Below are positions 7,720 through 15,596 of a stretch of 64,000 bases of DNA, in pieces. The notes beneath the pieces are model-generated. The model saw only the letters and a program-made list of their open reading frames with translations. It was not told where the DNA came from and did not search any database. The stretch spans positions 119,903 to 183,902 of the forward strand of contig PNAE01000006.1 in NCBI GenBank assembly GCA_003169895.1. The letters run 5' to 3'. The position numbers and the translations under genes are program-made. The DNA is from Gemmatimonadota bacterium. Its GTDB lineage: Bacteria; Gemmatimonadota; Gemmatimonadetes; Gemmatimonadales; GWC2-71-9. Positions within the stretch are counted from its first letter, which is position 1; every line of letters begins with the position of its first letter.

Positions 7720-9747
7720 ATGCGGCTACCATCATTGAATCGTCGCGGGGCAGCACTCTTCATGACCTTGCTCGTGGCGATCGCCGTTGCCGGGGTCGCG
7801 CTGGGTGGAGTCCTGCTCGCCTCAGGTGCCCAGCTCTCCACTCGCTACAGCGCGAAGGAAGCGCTGCTGCAAGCGTCGGCGGACGGCGGCCTCGAGATCA
7901 TCCGCGATTCGGTCAACCGCGGCATCTTCGATTCACTGCTCCCGCTCAACGGGTATACCACGCTCGCGTCCAACGCCGTCGTAAAGGATGCCCTCGGTAG
8001 CACCATGCCGCGGATCAACCTCTCGCTGTATGTCGGTCGCACGGGTGGTCGCACCGGCGGGGCCGCCACGGCGGGCCAGTATGGCAGCAACTTCGCCAGT
8101 GCGTTGTCCGTGATCAGCGATGCGCGTGGTGCGGTCGCGGTGCGGCGTCTGCTGTTGACCCAGGAATCCTGGTCCAAGTTCGCCGTCGCAATCAACAACT
8201 GGAGTGGCAGCGCCATGTACGGCTGTGGCGAGTCGGTCAATGGCCCGTTCTTCTCCAATACCGGGTTGATCATTCAATCCGGGTGCGCCGCGGGCAGCGG
8301 GACCTTCTTCGCGAGTTCGGTGAACGTGGTCAATTCGTTCAGCGTCGGTTCCGGCCGGTTCAGTCAAGGCTACAAGACGGGCGTCACCCCAGTGCCGTGG
8401 CCGACGCCGGCGCGCATTGCGCTGATGCAGCAGTATGCCCAGAATGCCGATGCGGCGGCCGGTGACTACGACCTCACCTCCAAAACCCTCGGCTCCAACA
8501 GCCCAGGGTTGCGGATCGAATTCGTGACCATCGACGTCAACGGCAACGGCGTCATCGACTGGGACGAGGGATTCATGCGGGTCTGGGTACCCGCCTGCAC
8601 GGGAGCCGTGAACACGTGCGGCGATTCGCTGCTGGCGTACGCGACGGCGCGCCGCTGGCCCACGGTACCGGCCGGCGTCATCCAGGCGAACGATCCCAAC
8701 ACGATCTCGCGAAACTGTGGTGCCATGACCGCGATCAACGGCGTGGGAGCGGTCCGGTTCTTCAACGCGGACAGCGTCTATCTCGGCACGGCCGGAGGGC
8801 AGCTCGCCGCGGTGCAGGCGCTGCTCAGCACCAATAACACGCGCCGCTGCTACCTCGGTGGCGACCCGCACTTGTTCAGCCCGATTACCGGCGACACCCT
8901 GACGCCCGATTCGCTGCTGAGCCACATGGCAGACCCGACCAACAACTTCGGCTTCTGGAAAAAGCGGCGGACAGGTCCGCTGTCGTCGCTCACCGCGGTC
9001 CGGTCCGGCGATGCCGCCTATCTGATACCCCTCGGCTCCAACCCGAACTTCAAGGGCGTCATCTACGTCCAGGGTGACGTCGCCCTGAGTGGTGTTCTCC
9101 GCGGCCGCGTCTCGGTCTTCGCCACCGGCAACGTCGTCATGGCGGACGACCTGACGTACACCAACCCACCCGGCACGAAATGCGACGTGCAGGGCGACAT
9201 CTTCGGCGCCATCGCGACCAAGAACGTCGTGATCGAAGACGACAACCTGCAGACGCCGTTCAGGGTAAACAACGTGATCTACGGCGGCTTTGACGACACC
9301 AATGACGCCAACTACAACATGTTCTTCCTGGCTGCTGGTGATGGGACGACGACCCTGGATGGCTCCCGGACCGGCAACTGGTATGGCGAGGGCGTCCTGT
9401 CCCCGTGGAACTACGCCTACTATACGCAGCTCGGCACGGAGCCAGGGTCGGCAAATGCGAGCTGGGACATATCGGCGATCAATCAGCGGTGCGGCTCCGC
9501 GACTAACGGGTGCGTCCGGGTGACCGGCGGCCTGGCCCAGGGCCGCGTCGACGATGCCACGTACTACGGTGCCAACCGTTACGGCTGGGCCGAGGCGCAC
9601 ACGTACGACAAGTGCGGTGCAACCAATCCGCCCCCGTACTTCCCGACCACCGGCCGGTTCATTCCCAACCGCTACTATGAGATCGATCCGGTATGGTTGA
9701 ATAACATCGGCATCGCGAACTACTTCGCGCGGCTGCAAGCGCAGTAG
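7720..9747 (+). CDS. Large PilX-like pilus-associated protein
   Basis: A 675-residue protein with a basic N-terminus (MRLPSLNRRG) and hydrophobic segment AALFMTLLVAIAVAGVALGG, like PilX-family minor pilins, though without the Glu at +5. The long exported part is rich in Asn, Gly and Thr and contains segments (GDVALSGVLRGRVSVFATGNVVM) like the repetitive beta-strand regions of extracellular proteins. ATG 7720 is chosen; an in-frame TTG at 7699 would overlap the previous stop and adds seven codons. It is the last gene of the pilin run and is followed by a strong hairpin. Confidence 0.72.
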   Translation: MRLPSLNRRGAALFMTLLVAIAVAGVALGGVLLASGAQLSTRYSAKEALLQASADGGLEIIRDSVNRGIFDSLLPLNGYTTLASNAVVKDALGSTMPRINLSLYVGRTGGRTGGAATAGQYGSNFASALSVISDARGAVAVRRLLLTQESWSKFAVAINNWSGSAMYGCGESVNGPFFSNTGLIIQSGCAAGSGTFFASSVNVVNSFSVGSGRFSQGYKTGVTPVPWPTPARIALMQQYAQNADAAAGDYDLTSKTLGSNSPGLRIEFVTIDVNGNGVIDWDEGFMRVWVPACTGAVNTCGDSLLAYATARRWPTVPAGVIQANDPNTISRNCGAMTAINGVGAVRFFNADSVYLGTAGGQLAAVQALLSTNNTRRCYLGGDPHLFSPITGDTLTPDSLLSHMADPTNNFGFWKKRRTGPLSSLTAVRSGDAAYLIPLGSNPNFKGVIYVQGDVALSGVLRGRVSVFATGNVVMADDLTYTNPPGTKCDVQGDIFGAIATKNVVIEDDNLQTPFRVNNVIYGGFDDTNDANYNMFFLAAGDGTTTLDGSRTGNWYGEGVLSPWNYAYYTQLGTEPGSANASWDISAINQRCGSATNGCVRVTGGLAQGRVDDATYYGANRYGWAEAHTYDKCGATNPPPYFPTTGRFIPNRYYEIDPVWLNNIGIANYFARLQAQ

Positions 9748-9755
9748 CAAGAGGC

Positions 9756-9860
9756 GTCAAACGTGAAAGGTGAAACGTAAAACGGGGGCTCCGATCCACT
9801 CGGAGCCCCCGTTTTCCGTGTCACGGCTCACTTTTCCCGTTTCACCTCTCACCTCTCACG
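9756..9860. repeat. Paired heptamer arrays flanking a terminator
   Basis: The left array (9756-9784) reads GTCAAAC, GTGAAAG, GTGAAAC, GTAAAAC. The right array (9839-9860) reads as the opposite strand of the same kind of unit (TTTCACC, TCTCACC, TCTCACG). They lie on either side of the terminator at 9779-9815, between convergent genes, giving an extended imperfect inverted repeat. Confidence 0.7.
9779..9815. terminator. Bidirectional rho-independent terminator
   Basis: A perfect 16-base stem AAAACGGGGGCTCCGA with its complement encloses a 5-base loop TCCAC. It carries A-runs on the left and T-runs on the right, so it works as a U-tailed terminator in both directions. It sits between the convergent pilin operon and purA. 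Confidence 0.93.
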
Positions 9861-9864
9861 CCGT

Positions 9865-11145
9865 TCACACTTCGATGATCTGATCCCGCCTGGTCCCCAC
9901 GCTGACATACCGGATCGGTTGCCCCGCCAGATCCTCCAGCCGGTCGAGGTATGCTCGCGCCGGCGGCGGCAGGTCCGCGAGGCGGCGCGCGCCTGATATC
10001 GCGCGTTGCCACCCCGGCAGCACCTCGTACACCGGCTCGACCCGCTCGAGCACCTCGACATCGCTGGGCACCTCGCCACATTCGACACCGTCGAGGCGAT
10101 ACGAAACACACACCGGAATCTCCGCGAACGTATCCAGCACGTCGAGCTTGGTGACCGCCAGGCCGGTCAGTCCGTTCACCCGCGCCGAGTAGCGGACGAC
10201 GGTGGCGTCAAACCAGCCGCAGCGGCGCGGCCGGCCGGTGGTCGCCCCAAATTCGCTGCCGAGGTCGCGCAAGCGCGTCTGCAACTCACCGGGGGCTTCG
10301 GTCGGCAGCGGCCCGTTGCCGACGCGGGTCGTGTACGCCTTCACCACGCCCAGGACGCCGTCGATTTCCGTCGGCCCGATCCCGGCCCCGACGGCGGCAC
10401 CGCCCGCGGTCGTGTTGGACGAGGTCACGAAGGGGTAGGTGCCGTGATCCACGTCGAGCAGCGCCCCCTGGGCGCCCTCCAGGAGCACGCGTTGCGACGA
10501 CCGCAGCGCCCGGTGCACCAGCAGCCCGGTATCGGTGGCCAGCGGCCGTAGCCTGGCGCCCAGCCGGCCGAAGAGTTCGACGTGCTCGTCGAGGTTCGCG
10601 GTGGCGGCCGAGCCCATCAATCGCAAGAGCGCGTTGGCGCGCTCGACCCGCGGCTCCAGGAACTCGCGCGCGCCGGTTCCGCGGCACAGGTCAGTCACGC
10701 GTACGCCGCGCCGGCCGATCTTGTCCTCGTACGCTGGACCGATGCCGCGGCCGGTGGTGCCGATCTGCTGCTGTTTTTCGCTGGCCTGATCGAGCAACTG
10801 GTGGTACGGCAGCACCACGTGGGCGCGGTCGGAGACGAAGAGTCGTCCGGCGATCTCGATGCCCTGCGCGGCCAGCTGTTCAAGTTCGCCGAAGAACGTT
10901 TCCGGGTCGAGCACGACGCCGTTGCCGACCACGCACCTGGTTCGACGATGCAGGATGCCGGAGGGAATCTGGTGCAACACGAACTGCCGCTCGCCAACCA
11001 CCACGGTGTGGCCCGCGTTGGCACCGCCCTGGTACCGTACGACGACGTCGGCCTGCTCCGCCAGGACGTCGACCAGCTTGCCTTTCCCCTCGTCGCCCCA
11101 CTGCGCGCCGACGACCACCACGCAGTTATGCTTGCGATCGAACAT
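9865..11145 (-). CDS. purA: Adenylosuccinate synthetase
   Basis: First committed step from IMP to AMP: joins aspartate to IMP using GTP. The 426-residue protein has the glycine-rich GDEGKGK loop at residues 17-23 with the catalytic Asp, then QGGANAGHTV, TGRGIGPAYEDK and the GWFDATVVRY segment, all diagnostic. The start MFDRKHNCVVVVGAQW at 11145 shares one base with the stop of the PilT-like gene, so the upstream extension of the frame is rejected. It is last in a trpS / PilT-like / purA operon and ends against a bidirectional terminator. Confidence 0.97.
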   Translation of the reverse strand: MFDRKHNCVVVVGAQWGDEGKGKLVDVLAEQADVVVRYQGGANAGHTVVVGERQFVLHQIPSGILHRRTRCVVGNGVVLDPETFFGELEQLAAQGIEIAGRLFVSDRAHVVLPYHQLLDQASEKQQQIGTTGRGIGPAYEDKIGRRGVRVTDLCRGTGAREFLEPRVERANALLRLMGSAATANLDEHVELFGRLGARLRPLATDTGLLVHRALRSSQRVLLEGAQGALLDVDHGTYPFVTSSNTTAGGAAVGAGIGPTEIDGVLGVVKAYTTRVGNGPLPTEAPGELQTRLRDLGSEFGATTGRPRRCGWFDATVVRYSARVNGLTGLAVTKLDVLDTFAEIPVCVSYRLDGVECGEVPSDVEVLERVEPVYEVLPGWQRAISGARRLADLPPPARAYLDRLEDLAGQPIRYVSVGTRRDQIIEV

Positions 11146-12158
11146 CAGGACGCCTCGCGCCCGGCGTCGATGTTGCGGGGAAAGACTTCGGCCTTCCCCT
11201 CCTTCACCGCCTTCTCGATGGCCTTGCGCAATACGCCGGTCTCGGCGCCGGCGGCGATCGCCTCGCGGATTGCCGGCGTAGCCTCGAACCATTCCACCAC
11301 CACTTGGCGCCCGCCGGCCTTTCCCTTGGGAACCAGGCGCTGTGCGATCACGCCACGCAACGCATCGGCGACGCGCACGCGGCCGACTTCACGCTGCTCC
11401 GGGAGCATCGTCGCCACGAGCTGGAACACCGCGCTCGCCGCATCCTGCGACGTCACCGCCGCGAGCACGAGACAATCCGACTCGGCGGCGCGGATGGCGC
11501 GGTCGATCGCCACGGGTTCACGCAGGTCGCTGATCACGATCACATTGGGGTCCTGCCGGCGCGCCGCGCGCAGCCCGCCGGCTACGTCATCGGTGTCGGT
11601 GCCGATCTCGCGCTGTGAGATGGAGCTGGACAGGTCGCGGTGCAGGTACTCGATCGGATCCTCGAGCGTGATGACGTGCCGCTGCTGGCTGCGATTGATG
11701 TGATGCACCATCGCGGCAATGGTCGACGTCTTGCCCGATCCGCCCGGACCCGCCACCAGCACCAGCCCATTCGCCAACTCGGCGAAATGCGTGATCACGT
11801 CGGGCAGCCCCAGTCCTTCCGGTGTCGGCACCGAGAACGGGATGACGCGCAGGACCATCATGAACGAGGACCGCTGCCGCAGCACGTTGATGCGGAACCG
11901 CCCGACGCCCGGAACGCCCCAGGAGCAATTGAGCTCGCGCAGGGCCTCCAGCCGCGGGTCCTCTGGCTCCATGCCGGCGAACATCGCGGCGAGGGCGCGG
12001 GTCTGCTGGGGTGTCAGCCGTTGCTTGGTGAGCGGAATCAGCTCGCCTTCCACGCGCGCGCGGAACACGTCGCCCGCCTTGACATGCACGTCCGAGGCGC
12101 CTCGAAGCACTGCGGCCTTCAATACTCGCGCCAGCATTGGCGACGTGCTGCTGCTCAT
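11145..12158 (-). CDS. PilT-family ATPase with altered Walker B and His boxes
   Basis: A 337-residue homologue of the pilus retraction ATPase PilT. The N-terminal PAS-like part (SDVHVKAGDVFRARVEGEL) and Walker A GPGGSGKT (137-144) are present, as is the Asp box ITLEDPIEY (163-171). The Walker B region reads VIVISDLREP instead of the usual VGEMRD, replacing Glu by Asp. The His-box position reads LAAVTSQDA (232-240) where PilT has LHTNSA, so the conserved His is lost. ATPase or retraction function may be altered. It overlaps trpS by 4 bases and purA by one. Confidence 0.85.
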   Translation of the reverse strand: MSSSTSPMLARVLKAAVLRGASDVHVKAGDVFRARVEGELIPLTKQRLTPQQTRALAAMFAGMEPEDPRLEALRELNCSWGVPGVGRFRINVLRQRSSFMMVLRVIPFSVPTPEGLGLPDVITHFAELANGLVLVAGPGGSGKTSTIAAMVHHINRSQQRHVITLEDPIEYLHRDLSSSISQREIGTDTDDVAGGLRAARRQDPNVIVISDLREPVAIDRAIRAAESDCLVLAAVTSQDAASAVFQLVATMLPEQREVGRVRVADALRGVIAQRLVPKGKAGGRQVVVEWFEATPAIREAIAAGAETGVLRKAIEKAVKEGKAEVFPRNIDAGREAS

Positions 12159-13147
12159 GACGCCTCCGGAAGGAAACCCATGCGTGTGGTCACTTCGGCC
12201 ATCGTCTCGCTGGCGAGGCGGCGTGCGGTCGCGGCGCCATCGGCCAGGATCGTGGTGACCTCCGCCGGTCGCATGGCGAGGTCGAGTGAGCGCTGGCGCA
12301 ATGGGGCCAAGGCCTGAATCATGTTATCGGCGAGCACGCGCTTGCAGTCAATGCAACCCCAGCCAGCCGTGCGACACTTGACTGCCACCTCGGTCACGGT
12401 TGCTTCCGGCGAGAAGTGCCGGTGCAACGCGTATATGTTGCAGATCTCCGGCGTCCCCGGATCCTTGCGGGTCTTGCGCGCCGGGTCGGTCATCGCCGGG
12501 CGCAGCTTGTCCCAGATCTGCTCCGGAGTCTCGGTAACCGCGATCGTGTTCCCGAGACTCTTCGACATTTTTGCCTGGCCGTCGAGGCCGATGATGCGAC
12601 GTGCCGGCGACAGGATCGGCTCGGGCTCCGGAAAGAACGCGTCGCCGCCCGCAAAGTGACGGTTCCAGCGGCGGGCGAGTTCCCGGGTCAGCTCGAGATG
12701 CTGCGTCTGGTCGTCACCCACCGGCACCTTCTCGGCGCGATACAGCAGGATGTCGGCGGCCATGAGCACGGGGTAGCAGAGCAGGCCGGCCGGCACCGAT
12801 TCAAACCGCTGCGACTTATCCTTGTACTGCGTCATGCGCTCCAGTTCGCCGAGCGGCGCGATGGTCGTGAGCAGCCATGCGAGCGTCGCGTGCGCGGGCA
12901 CGTGACTCTGGACGAACAGCAGCGAGCCGTTCGGGTCGACCCCCGCCGCGAGCAGTCCGATGGCCATTTCCCGCGTGCGGAGCGCCAGCGAGGCCGGGTC
13001 ATACTGACCGGTGACGGCGTGCTGATCCACAATGCAGTAGAGGCATTCATACTGATCCTGCAGCGCGACCCAGTTGCGGATCGCGCCGAGCCAGTTGCCG
13101 ATATGAAGTTCACCTGAGGGCTGAATGCCGGAAAACACGCGGGCCAT
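12155..13147 (-). CDS. trpS: Tryptophanyl-tRNA synthetase
   Basis: Class I synthetase charging tRNA-Trp, 330 residues, a normal bacterial length. The HIGH-equivalent HIGN lies at residues 15-18 within PSGELHIGNWLGA and KMSKS at 193-197. DQHAVTGQYD and the GDDQTQHLELTRELA segment are typical. The start MARVFSGIQPSG at 13147 is supported by conserved residues beginning at once; the open frame extends upstream without similarity. The stop overlaps the PilT-like start by 4 bases. The 5' end overlaps the divergent monophosphatase frame by 23 bases if that gene uses its first ATG. Confidence 0.97.
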   Translation of the reverse strand: MARVFSGIQPSGELHIGNWLGAIRNWVALQDQYECLYCIVDQHAVTGQYDPASLALRTREMAIGLLAAGVDPNGSLLFVQSHVPAHATLAWLLTTIAPLGELERMTQYKDKSQRFESVPAGLLCYPVLMAADILLYRAEKVPVGDDQTQHLELTRELARRWNRHFAGGDAFFPEPEPILSPARRIIGLDGQAKMSKSLGNTIAVTETPEQIWDKLRPAMTDPARKTRKDPGTPEICNIYALHRHFSPEATVTEVAVKCRTAGWGCIDCKRVLADNMIQALAPLRQRSLDLAMRPAEVTTILADGAATARRLASETMAEVTTRMGFLPEAS

Positions 13148-13997
13148 TGAGGGCAAGCTACCCGGCCGCCGAAACAGCGGCAATACGGCGCTGGTCGCGG
13201 CGCATCTCGCCCGCGTGACCGATCGTGCGGCCGCGCGCGCGGCGGCGTACCTGCGCACCGTGCGGCCGCCCGATGCGTCGCGCTGGACGAGCAAGGGCCA
13301 TCACGACTTCGTCACCGACGTGGACCGGGGCGCCGAACAGCGGATTCGCGCCGACCTGCTCGCCGCCGAGCCCGGTTCGCGGATTCTGGGCGAGGAACTT
13401 TCACCCGATACCGCGGACCTCGCCGGGCTCGTGTGGATCGTCGATCCGCTCGATGGCACTACCAACTACCTCCACGGCTATCCCTGGTGGGCGGTGTCGA
13501 TTGCGGCGGCCGTGGACGGTGAGATCCTCGCCGGCACCGTGTTTCACGTCCCGGCCTACCGACGCTACACCGCACGGAGCGGCGGCGGTGCCTGGTGCGG
13601 GCCGGAGCGACTCGCGGTCTCGCAGGTGTCGGTGCCCGGTGAGGCGCTGATTGGCACCGGCTTCCCCTTCAAGACGCCCGGCGACTTGCCCGCCTACCTC
13701 GAACAATGCGCCCGGATTTTTCCGGCGACCAGCGGCGTACGGCGCGCCGGGTCAGCGGCCCTCGATCTCGTGGCCGTCGCCGCCGGCCAATTCGACGGCT
13801 TCTGGGAGTTGACGCTGGCCCCGTGGGACAAGGCAGCGGGCATCCTGCTCGTGCGCGAGGCCGGTGGCGTCGTGACCGACCTGGACGGGAAACCGGCCGG
13901 AGTGGAGCACGGCGGTATTGTCGCCGGCAATCCCGCGATGCATGCGTGGCTGATGCAACAGCTCGGAGAGACGAGAGACGTGAGACGTGAGACGTGA
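13125..13997 (+). CDS. Inositol-monophosphatase-family phosphatase (SuhB-like)
   Basis: A Mg-dependent phosphatase with GEEL (89-92), DPLDGTTNY (107-115) and WDKAAG (234-239), the three metal-binding motifs of the family. Substrate may be inositol phosphate or another small phosphate; SuhB-type proteins can also bind the transcription machinery. The first ATG at 13125 overlaps the divergent trpS start; GTG at 13215 is an alternative that keeps the whole catalytic domain. The last nine residues (ETRDVRRET) and the stop are encoded by a heptamer repeat array, so the C-terminus is probably repeat-derived. Confidence 0.88.
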   Translation: MPENTRAIEGKLPGRRNSGNTALVAAHLARVTDRAAARAAAYLRTVRPPDASRWTSKGHHDFVTDVDRGAEQRIRADLLAAEPGSRILGEELSPDTADLAGLVWIVDPLDGTTNYLHGYPWWAVSIAAAVDGEILAGTVFHVPAYRRYTARSGGGAWCGPERLAVSQVSVPGEALIGTGFPFKTPGDLPAYLEQCARIFPATSGVRRAGSAALDLVAVAAGQFDGFWELTLAPWDKAAGILLVREAGGVVTDLDGKPAGVEHGGIVAGNPAMHAWLMQQLGETRDVRRET

Positions 13998-14106
13998 GAC
14001 GACGGACGAGAGACGAGAGACGAGGAACGAGACCGGTGTCATCCCGAGCAACGCAAGGGCGCACACCCTGCCGTCTACTTCTCTCGTCTCACGTCTCTCG
14101 TCTCTC
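13966..14106. repeat. Inverted heptamer arrays between convergent genes
   Basis: The left arm 13966-13992 and right arm 14080-14106 are inverted matches at 26 of 27 bases. Both are built of 7-base units GAGACGA/GAGACGT, and the left array continues imperfectly to about 14033. The monophosphatase stop (13995-13997) lies in a unit. Transcripts from either side could fold into a 27-base-pair hairpin with an 87-base loop; it probably ends transcription from both converging genes. The loop contains GTCATCCCGAGC, similar to the element at 15448. Confidence 0.85.
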
Positions 14107-14109
14107 GTT

Positions 14110-14859
14110 TTACTTCGTCAAGATCCGCGCCTCGCCCTCCGTCACCACGACGGTGTGCTCGAAGTGCGCCGAGAGCGACCCGTCCTGCGTGACAACGGTC
14201 CACTTGTCCGTGAGCGTACGCGTCGCCGGACTGCCGATCGTGATCATCGGCTCGATCGCCAGCGTCATGCCGCGTTTGAGCTGCGGACCCCGCTTGGGCA
14301 CGCCGAAGTTGGGGATCTGCGGTTCCTCGTGGAACCGGGTGCCGATGCCGTGGCCCACGAGTTCGCGAACCACGCCGAAGCCGGCGCCTTCGGCCACCCG
14401 CTGCACCGCGTTACCGATGTCGCCGACGTGATTGCCACTTCGCGCCGCAGCGATGCCGGCGTACAGCGAACGTTCCGTCACGTCGAGCAGCCGCTGCACG
14501 TCGGGCGCAACGCGACCGACGGGGATGGTCGTCGCCGAGTCGGCGTGCAGCCCGTCGACGCACACACCAACATCGACCGACACGATCGATCCCTCGTGCA
14601 GCACGCGCTTGGGCGACGGGATGCCGTGGACGATCTCCTCGTCGATCGAGGTGCAGAGCGTCTTGGGGAAGTCATAGAGCCCCTTGAAGGACGGCGTGGC
14701 GCCGGGATGCGAGCGGATGAATGCCTCCGCCTCGCGGTCGAGGTCCTCGGTGCTGAGACCCGGGCGCACCAGTGTCCGCATCAGCTCGAGGGTGTCGAAC
14801 ACGATGCGGCCGGCACGAGCCATTGTGTCGATCTCGCGCCCGGACTTGATCGAGATCAC
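14110..14859 (-). CDS. map: Methionine aminopeptidase type I
   Basis: Removes the initiator Met from nascent proteins. The five metal ligands are visible: D96 (SVDVGV), D107 (HADSA), H170 (GHGIG), E203 (AIEPM) and E234 (HFEHT), with substrate-binding H78 (VHGIP). At 249 residues it is full length without the N-terminal zinc extension. The GTG at 14859 overlaps the adk stop in GTGA, favouring it over the internal ATG 36 bases on. It is the last gene of the long ribosomal run; infA, rpmJ and the alpha-operon genes that commonly follow are not in this window. Confidence 0.95.
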   Translation of the reverse strand: MISIKSGREIDTMARAGRIVFDTLELMRTLVRPGLSTEDLDREAEAFIRSHPGATPSFKGLYDFPKTLCTSIDEEIVHGIPSPKRVLHEGSIVSVDVGVCVDGLHADSATTIPVGRVAPDVQRLLDVTERSLYAGIAAARSGNHVGDIGNAVQRVAEGAGFGVVRELVGHGIGTRFHEEPQIPNFGVPKRGPQLKRGMTLAIEPMITIGSPATRTLTDKWTVVTQDGSLSAHFEHTVVVTEGEARILTK

Positions 14860-15422
14860 GCCCGCCCCAGCGCGCGCATGACGCGCGCGGCGACCTCGTC
14901 GACCAGGCCGACGGCGTCGATCCGGGTGACACCGCCATGAGTCTCGTACCAGGAGATCACCGGGGCGGTCTGCTGCCGGTACGCCTGGAGCCGGGTGGCG
15001 ACCGCCGCCGGGTCGTCGTCGGCGCGGCCTTCCACGCTGCGCCGTGCGGCGAGGCGCTGCAACAGCTGGGCATCGGTCACGTCGAAGATCAACACGTGGT
15101 CCATGGTGCGTCCCAGGCTGCGCAGCAGTTCGTCCACGCCCTGGGCCTGAGGGATGGTGCGCACCACGCCGTCGAAAATCACGCCCTGCGCGGCCACGGG
15201 CTTGGCCAGCTCCGCCCGGATCACGCCGAGAATGAGATCGTCGCTCACCAGGTGTCCGGCTTCCATCACGGCCTTGGCCCGGAGCCCGAGCGGCGTGCCG
15301 TGCTTCACGGCGTCGCGCAGCAGGTCGCCCGTGGCGAACCTGGGCAGACCCAGCGCCTGGGACAGCAGCGCGCCCTGCGTGCCTTTGCCGGCCCCGGGAG
15401 GGCCTAACAGCAGGATATTCAT
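14856..15422 (-). CDS. adk: Adenylate kinase, short-LID form
   Basis: Interconverts ATP + AMP and 2 ADP. The 188-residue protein has the P-loop GPPGAGKGT at 7-15, the AMP-binding TGDLLR and a short LID around RRSVEGRADDDP without the zinc cysteines. The usual DGFPRT motif reads DGVVRT: the Arg that binds AMP is kept but the Phe-Pro pair is Val-Val. The start MNILLLGPPGAG at 15422 is preferred over an ATG three codons upstream. Separated from secY by 174 bases holding an inverted-repeat element; overlaps map by 4 bases. Confidence 0.95.
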   Translation of the reverse strand: MNILLLGPPGAGKGTQGALLSQALGLPRFATGDLLRDAVKHGTPLGLRAKAVMEAGHLVSDDLILGVIRAELAKPVAAQGVIFDGVVRTIPQAQGVDELLRSLGRTMDHVLIFDVTDAQLLQRLAARRSVEGRADDDPAAVATRLQAYRQQTAPVISWYETHGGVTRIDAVGLVDEVAARVMRALGRA

Positions 15423-15447
15423 GGTTGGCAAACGACCTTTCGAGTGC

Positions 15448-15587
15448 TGTCATCCTGAGCGAAGCGAGCGTCTTTCGCTCGCAAAGTCGAAGGACCCCGG
15501 TTCTCCGCGAAAGCCTGGGCAATCGCACGAGGAGCCGAGGTCCTTCGACTTCGCGCGGCGTGCCGCCGCGCTACGCTCAGGATGACA
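15448..15587. repeat. 140-base inverted-repeat element (GTCATCCTGAGCG type)
   Basis: Outer arms TGTCATCCTGAGCG (15448-15461) and CGCTCAGGATGACA (15574-15587) match perfectly over 14 bases. Inner arms AAGTCGAAGGACC (15484-15496) and its complement (15539-15551) match over 13. It sits between secY and adk. Sequences of the form GTCATCCTGAGCGAAGCG are, from general knowledge, widespread intergenic repeats in several phyla. The element could be a MITE-like insertion or an RNA structure damping read-through from secY. Confidence 0.85.
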
Positions 15588-15596
15588 ACTTCTACG

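Noticed and set aside
7933..9750. A 605-codon open frame antisense to the large pilin-like gene
   Set aside because: Composition is Arg/Val/Asp-rich with no motif; the plus-strand frame has a signal helix and follows coupled pilin genes.
12155..13294. Long N-terminal extension of TrpS
   Set aside because: Upstream codons lie within the divergent monophosphatase gene and show no similarity; the conserved protein begins at 13147.
13966..14106. Possible CRISPR array
   Set aside because: Units are 7 bases with no spacers of constant length and no cas genes nearby; it is a tandem repeat.
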